DNA from: Prochlorococcus sp. AG-347-K17
GTDB taxonomy: Bacteria > Cyanobacteriota > Cyanobacteriia > PCC-6307 > Cyanobiaceae
Direction: 5' to 3'
DNA length: 64,000 nt
NCBI GenBank assembly: GCA_003281385.1
Contig: QCCE01000001.1
Location: 124,001 to 188,000 of the forward strand
Shown: positions 60,107-64,000 of the stretch, piece after piece
Position numbering within the stretch: the stretch's first letter is position 1
Layout of the letters: every line of letters begins with the position of its first letter
Made by a program: the position numbers and the translations under genes
Notes under the pieces: generated by a model
Told to the model about the DNA's origin: nothing
Database searches by the model: none
The model's input: the letters and a program-made list of their open reading frames with translations, nothing else

Positions 60107-61354
60107 ATTCTTAGCCCATTGAAATTTCATATTAGAGTTCATAGATACTTCTTGATCTCTCCATGAATCTCCAATCATAAGAGAATCAGATAAAGATATA
60201 TTTCTCTCAAAACTAGCTTGCAAAAATAAACCTGGCAAAGGTTTTCTACAAAAACATTTTGTTTTTAAAAAACTTATCTCATTTTTAAAACCTGAATGTG
60301 GATGATGCGGACAAATATAAAATGATGAGATATTTAAACCTAATTTTTGACATTTTAAAATAATTTCTGCATTAATATTTATCACTTCTTGATAACCAAT
60401 AAGTCCCATAGATATTTGAGGCTGGTTAGAGACCATAATAACCGAGTTAAAATTTTTAGATAAATAAGCAATTTTAATTATCCTGTCTTCAAAAAATTTT
60501 ACATCTTGGAAATCCAAGATATATTGTCCTTCTTCACACTTTATTATTGTATTATCTCTGTCAATGAAAAGGACTTTCTGCTTATTTCTGTATGAATTCT
60601 TCTTATCAAGCATATTCTTTAAATCACTTTCTACCTCCTTTAATCTTGAAGGCGTGCCCATATCTTTTAAATACTCTGAGGTATTATAACTTCGAACCCT
60701 CAGGCCTTCTTTATAAGATGAAACGATAATATCTTTAAAAAAAGACAACTCCAAATTAAAATTATATTTTTGCATAAGTAGTTTTATTATTTTTTTCGCA
60801 ACTATAGAAACACCCGCATTACCTAAATAGAAAATAGTGTTACTCACTTTTTCTTTTTTTAATTTATATTTGTAAATGCTGGAAGTTTGAGTTTCAGCGA
60901 TACAATCAGAGTCTTCTGGGTGAGAAGTTAGATGAGTTATAAAAGAAATATCGCATTTATTATATATATGAAAATTGAAGAATCTTTTTAAATCAATATC
61001 AAAAACTATATCACCATTTATAAATAAGAAATTTTCTTCCAAATATTTATAAACTCTCAATAAACCTCCTGCCTCCCCTAATGGCGATTCCTCTAAATTT
61101 ATAATAATCTCAATAGCAAATTTTTTCTTTAATTCATTTGCAGCGTTAAAGAAAAATTCTGGTTTATAACCAACAAGCCAAATAAACTTATTAATACCTT
61201 GTTGATTTAATAAATGCGTAATTCTCTCAATAGTACTTACTCCATTAATTTCCCATAGAGGTTTAGGAATATCTCTTGTTATATTTGAAATTCTTTTACC
61301 TTGCCCTCCTAAAGTAATTACTGCTGAAGATAATGAATCTTTTATATACTCCAA
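60083..61354 (-). CDS. Bifunctional fusion: HddC-like heptose-1-P nucleotidyltransferase + GmhB-like HAD phosphatase
   Basis: N-term AVITLGGQGKRISNITRDIPKPLWEINGV; C-term VLFIDRDNTIIKCEEGQYI and CPHHPHSG...KCFCRKPLPGLF zinc-loop motif. Confidence 0.9.
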   Translation of the reverse strand: MEYIKDSLSSAVITLGGQGKRISNITRDIPKPLWEINGVSTIERITHLLNQQGINKFIWLVGYKPEFFFNAANELKKKFAIEIIINLEESPLGEAGGLLRVYKYLEENFLFINGDIVFDIDLKRFFNFHIYNKCDISFITHLTSHPEDSDCIAETQTSSIYKYKLKKEKVSNTIFYLGNAGVSIVAKKIIKLLMQKYNFNLELSFFKDIIVSSYKEGLRVRSYNTSEYLKDMGTPSRLKEVESDLKNMLDKKNSYRNKQKVLFIDRDNTIIKCEEGQYILDFQDVKFFEDRIIKIAYLSKNFNSVIMVSNQPQISMGLIGYQEVININAEIILKCQKLGLNISSFYICPHHPHSGFKNEISFLKTKCFCRKPLPGLFLQASFERNISLSDSLMIGDSWRDQEVSMNSNMKFQWAKNLDFPPKP

Positions 61355-62328
61355 GAGACTGCTCCTACATGATCAATTTCAACCTTTTTTATTTGAAAAC
61401 ATATTTTTTCAAAATCCATTTTTCTCTGTAATTGATTTTGAGAATTATAGCTAACTAAAAAATAACCTCCTGCACCTGCACCAAGCAATTTTATGATATT
61501 AAAATTTCTTTTTATTAATTGTTCTTCTATTTCAAATAATTCTTCATTCATAACTCCTACCATTTTTCTTTTTATACTCCAAGCTTTAGATATAGACTCT
61601 TTTAGTAAAATATTTATCTCAAATAAACTTTTCTCTTTTGATCTAGAAAGAAAATCTTCTGTAATTTTTAAAATTTCAAGAATATGATTATATGATTTTT
61701 CTTCATCCTTGATTTTACGAAGACTTTTGAAAGAAGATCTTCTAATGCCAGTATTAACTAGATATAAATCTTTCGAATATTTTTCTATACATTCAATTAT
61801 ATTTTTTTCTTTTAAGACTTGAACATTACCGTTTTTTCGGAAATTTAAAATATTTATACCTCCTAATGAACATAAAAATTGATCTTGTCTTCCTATTGGA
61901 TTTTTAAGATTTTCTATTTCAATTTCTGAAGCAGCTTTTGCTAATTCATAGTTAGATTTTTGAACTTTCGATAATGAGTTAATAGCATTTATTAATGCTA
62001 CTGTAAAAGAAGATGAGCTTCCTAAACCTGCTCCTGAAATATCATCTCCAAAAGAAGCCAATTCAATAGGATTACTTAATTTATATTTGGAAAAACATGC
62101 TCTAATAATCGGATGAGAAATAGTTTCTATATCAGAATATTCTTCTCTAGAACTATAATTAAGTATTCCCCTATTTCCTGAATTTCTATATTTCAAAAAT
62201 AATGTGCTGTAAGCATTAATCGAAAACCCTATAGATATACCCTTGCCATGTTCGTTCACAAACCAATCAAGATCAGAACTGCCGCCTAATAAAGAAATTC
62301 TATAAGGACATTTTGAAGCAATAATCAT
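61342..62328 (-). CDS. GHMP kinase, HddA-like (D-glycero-alpha-D-manno-heptose 7-phosphate kinase)
   Basis: CPYRISLLGGSSDLDWFVNEHGKG, GAGLGSSSSFTVALINAI, LLGAGAGGYFLV. Confidence 0.92.
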   Translation of the reverse strand: MIIASKCPYRISLLGGSSDLDWFVNEHGKGISIGFSINAYSTLFLKYRNSGNRGILNYSSREEYSDIETISHPIIRACFSKYKLSNPIELASFGDDISGAGLGSSSSFTVALINAINSLSKVQKSNYELAKAASEIEIENLKNPIGRQDQFLCSLGGINILNFRKNGNVQVLKEKNIIECIEKYSKDLYLVNTGIRRSSFKSLRKIKDEEKSYNHILEILKITEDFLSRSKEKSLFEINILLKESISKAWSIKRKMVGVMNEELFEIEEQLIKRNFNIIKLLGAGAGGYFLVSYNSQNQLQRKMDFEKICFQIKKVEIDHVGAVSWSI

Positions 62329-62945
62329 GCTATTAAATCTTCTTGAGTTCTTTTATTGTATTTTGTGCTTTCGCTTTCATAATTTGGTGATATTGTTTTT
62401 ACAAGTTTTTGCTTTATAAAATGAAAAATAGACATTTGACAATCTTCAGCTATCTCCATATCGTTTATTTTGGCATGTATAGGTATGTCAACAATATCTT
62501 TCAAGGCTCCCCCGTTATAGCCTATTACTGCTGATGATTTAATATTAAAAATTTTTGCTTTTCTGGCCGCTTTTATTAAATTAATCGAATTACCACTTCC
62601 TGATAAAAAAATTAAAAGATCATTTTTGATTACTCTTGTATTTATAAGAATTTCATAAATTTCCTCATAGCCTATATCATTAGCAGCAGCTGTTACGTAA
62701 CACTCATTGTCAGACAAGGAATTTATTCTAATTCTTTTACCCATCATTGAAAAAGTTTTGGAATAATCTCCGGCTATATGATGCCCATTAGCAGCACTTC
62801 CTCCGTTACCAATTAAAAAAATCTCTCCGTTTCCATTGATTCTTTTCAAAATTTCTCTTGTAAGAATATCTATAAAGGTTTGATCAATACTGCACAATGC
62901 AGTTTGAAGTCTTGAGCTATAATCTTCTAAACTTTTATATTCCAA
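62325..62945 (-). CDS. gmhA: Sedoheptulose-7-phosphate isomerase (GmhA, SIS family)
   Basis: IFLIGNGGSAANGHHIAGDYSK, FLSGSGNSINLIKAARKA, AEDCQMSIFHFIKQKL. Confidence 0.93.
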   Translation of the reverse strand: MEYKSLEDYSSRLQTALCSIDQTFIDILTREILKRINGNGEIFLIGNGGSAANGHHIAGDYSKTFSMMGKRIRINSLSDNECYVTAAANDIGYEEIYEILINTRVIKNDLLIFLSGSGNSINLIKAARKAKIFNIKSSAVIGYNGGALKDIVDIPIHAKINDMEIAEDCQMSIFHFIKQKLVKTISPNYESESTKYNKRTQEDLIA

Positions 62946-63038
62946 AACATAGAAATTAATAATAATAATATACCGTAAAAAGATGACAAGCCAAAATAAT
63001 AGAACATATTATGATTTGACTTCAGTTAGTTTTTTTAA

Positions 63039-64000
63039 TTAAAAAACATTTAAATGTCTACTGTTGCCATGCATAGCAATGCGTAAACTTAAATTAAAGT
63101 TTTTTGAACCAAGACCTCTAGAATGCATTCCAGAGACATCTGCAATTATTAAACTATTAGCAGGAACAGTAATAGGTTTCAATTCTAGACCCATTTCCTC
63201 CATTTCCTGAAGTGAATATCTAAATGAACCCTGAAGAGAACTTTCATAAGATGTGGAACTCTTGAGATCTAGATTATATCTAGATTCAAGCACTTCATTA
63301 GGAACTAAATCCATCATTTTTTTCAATTTCAATGAATCAATTTGCATCCTTTTAAAAGTAAGCCTATTTGAGTATTTTGCGTACATAAAGGATTTCTTTG
63401 ATGAAACCCTTAATGGGAAATACCAGAATTTAAGAGAAGGGAAAAAGGTATCCATATGACAATCCTTTTGAATATCATGATCCACATAAAGGATATTTAA
63501 TATTTGCCAAAATGTACTTTTTCTAATAATTCTTTTAGTTTGAGAAAAATCATCATTAAAACCTAAACTAAAAACTTTCCTGATAATTTCATCAAGTAAT
63601 ATTCCACTATACTTTTCCCTATATATTGAAAGATTGATTCTTTTAAAGCTTATTAAATTCCTTGCAACTGTTTTTGTACTATTTTTATTCAATGCAACTG
63701 GCTTATTTATATATTCATTTTTCAAAAAACTATATAAATCAGAATTACAAAAATCTTTAATTATTAAAATTCCATTTTTATTTATTTGGTTGACATGAGA
63801 TTTATTATTTGACATAAATTCTTGCCTTTTAAATACCTTTAATCTTGAGATTACAGATCTTATTAGCCAAGGATGTTTATCAATTAAGAAAGGGTTCACG
63901 GAAATACTATTAGCAGCATATTTATTTTCTAATGTAAATAATTCCCCTTGATTTTTATAATCTTCCAAAACTATATATTCTATTAAAGAAAGAATTTTTT
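63039..64000 (-). CDS. Phytanoyl-CoA dioxygenase/2OG-Fe(II) oxygenase-like protein; probably continues beyond window end
   Basis: HMDTFFPSLKFWYFPL (HxD) ... NSLIIADVSGMHSRGLG...LSLRIAMHG (distal H and R); frame stays open from 63968 to 64000. Confidence 0.65.
   Translation of the reverse strand, partial: KILSLIEYIVLEDYKNQGELFTLENKYAANSISVNPFLIDKHPWLIRSVISRLKVFKRQEFMSNNKSHVNQINKNGILIIKDFCNSDLYSFLKNEYINKPVALNKNSTKTVARNLISFKRINLSIYREKYSGILLDEIIRKVFSLGFNDDFSQTKRIIRKSTFWQILNILYVDHDIQKDCHMDTFFPSLKFWYFPLRVSSKKSFMYAKYSNRLTFKRMQIDSLKLKKMMDLVPNEVLESRYNLDLKSSTSYESSLQGSFRYSLQEMEEMGLELKPITVPANSLIIADVSGMHSRGLGSKNFNLSLRIAMHGNSRHLNVF

Overview
AT-rich window whose gene content points to a high-light-type Prochlorococcus: Pcb antenna, flavodoxin, and compact gene order typical of marine picocyanobacteria. 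About 1-22.5 kb is core genome: pcb/isiB, a peroxiredoxin-like protein, SemiSWEET, an AEC permease, two glycosyltransferases, sppA, aroH-type chorismate mutase, rpmH-rnpA-PH-yidC, Ycf46-like AAA ATPase, serS, rseP, rpsN, pnp, cysQ, rsmI. A tRNA-Arg(TCT) at 22.54 kb marks the left side of a roughly 41 kb cell-surface polysaccharide region that runs to the window end. The region reads as stacked sugar modules: (i) Ugd plus a UDP-glucuronate epimerase-like protein; (ii) a WbpM/WbpD/WbpE/WbpA-like diamino-uronate set with a class-II glutaminase::WbpG-like PP-loop fusion; (iii) a PglC/PglD/PglE-like bacillosamine-type set; (iv) a second WbpG-like amidotransferase with dedicated HisF/HisH; (v) a translationally coupled GT/PIG-L/ATP-grasp/HAD cassette; (vi) two paralogous Wzy-like membrane proteins flanking galE; (vii) a complete Kdo/CMP-Kdo set next to a KpsS-like and a possible polysialyltransferase-like protein; (viii) GmhA-HddA-(HddC::GmhB fusion) for GDP-heptose. 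The strongest candidates for something under-described are the GATase-II::WbpG fusion, the four-gene PIG-L/ATP-grasp/HAD cassette, and the capsule-like Kdo plus heptose modules in a lineage whose LPS is thought to lack those sugars. No CRISPR, IS element, rRNA or integrase was seen. All family calls were made by reading the sequence without database searches.
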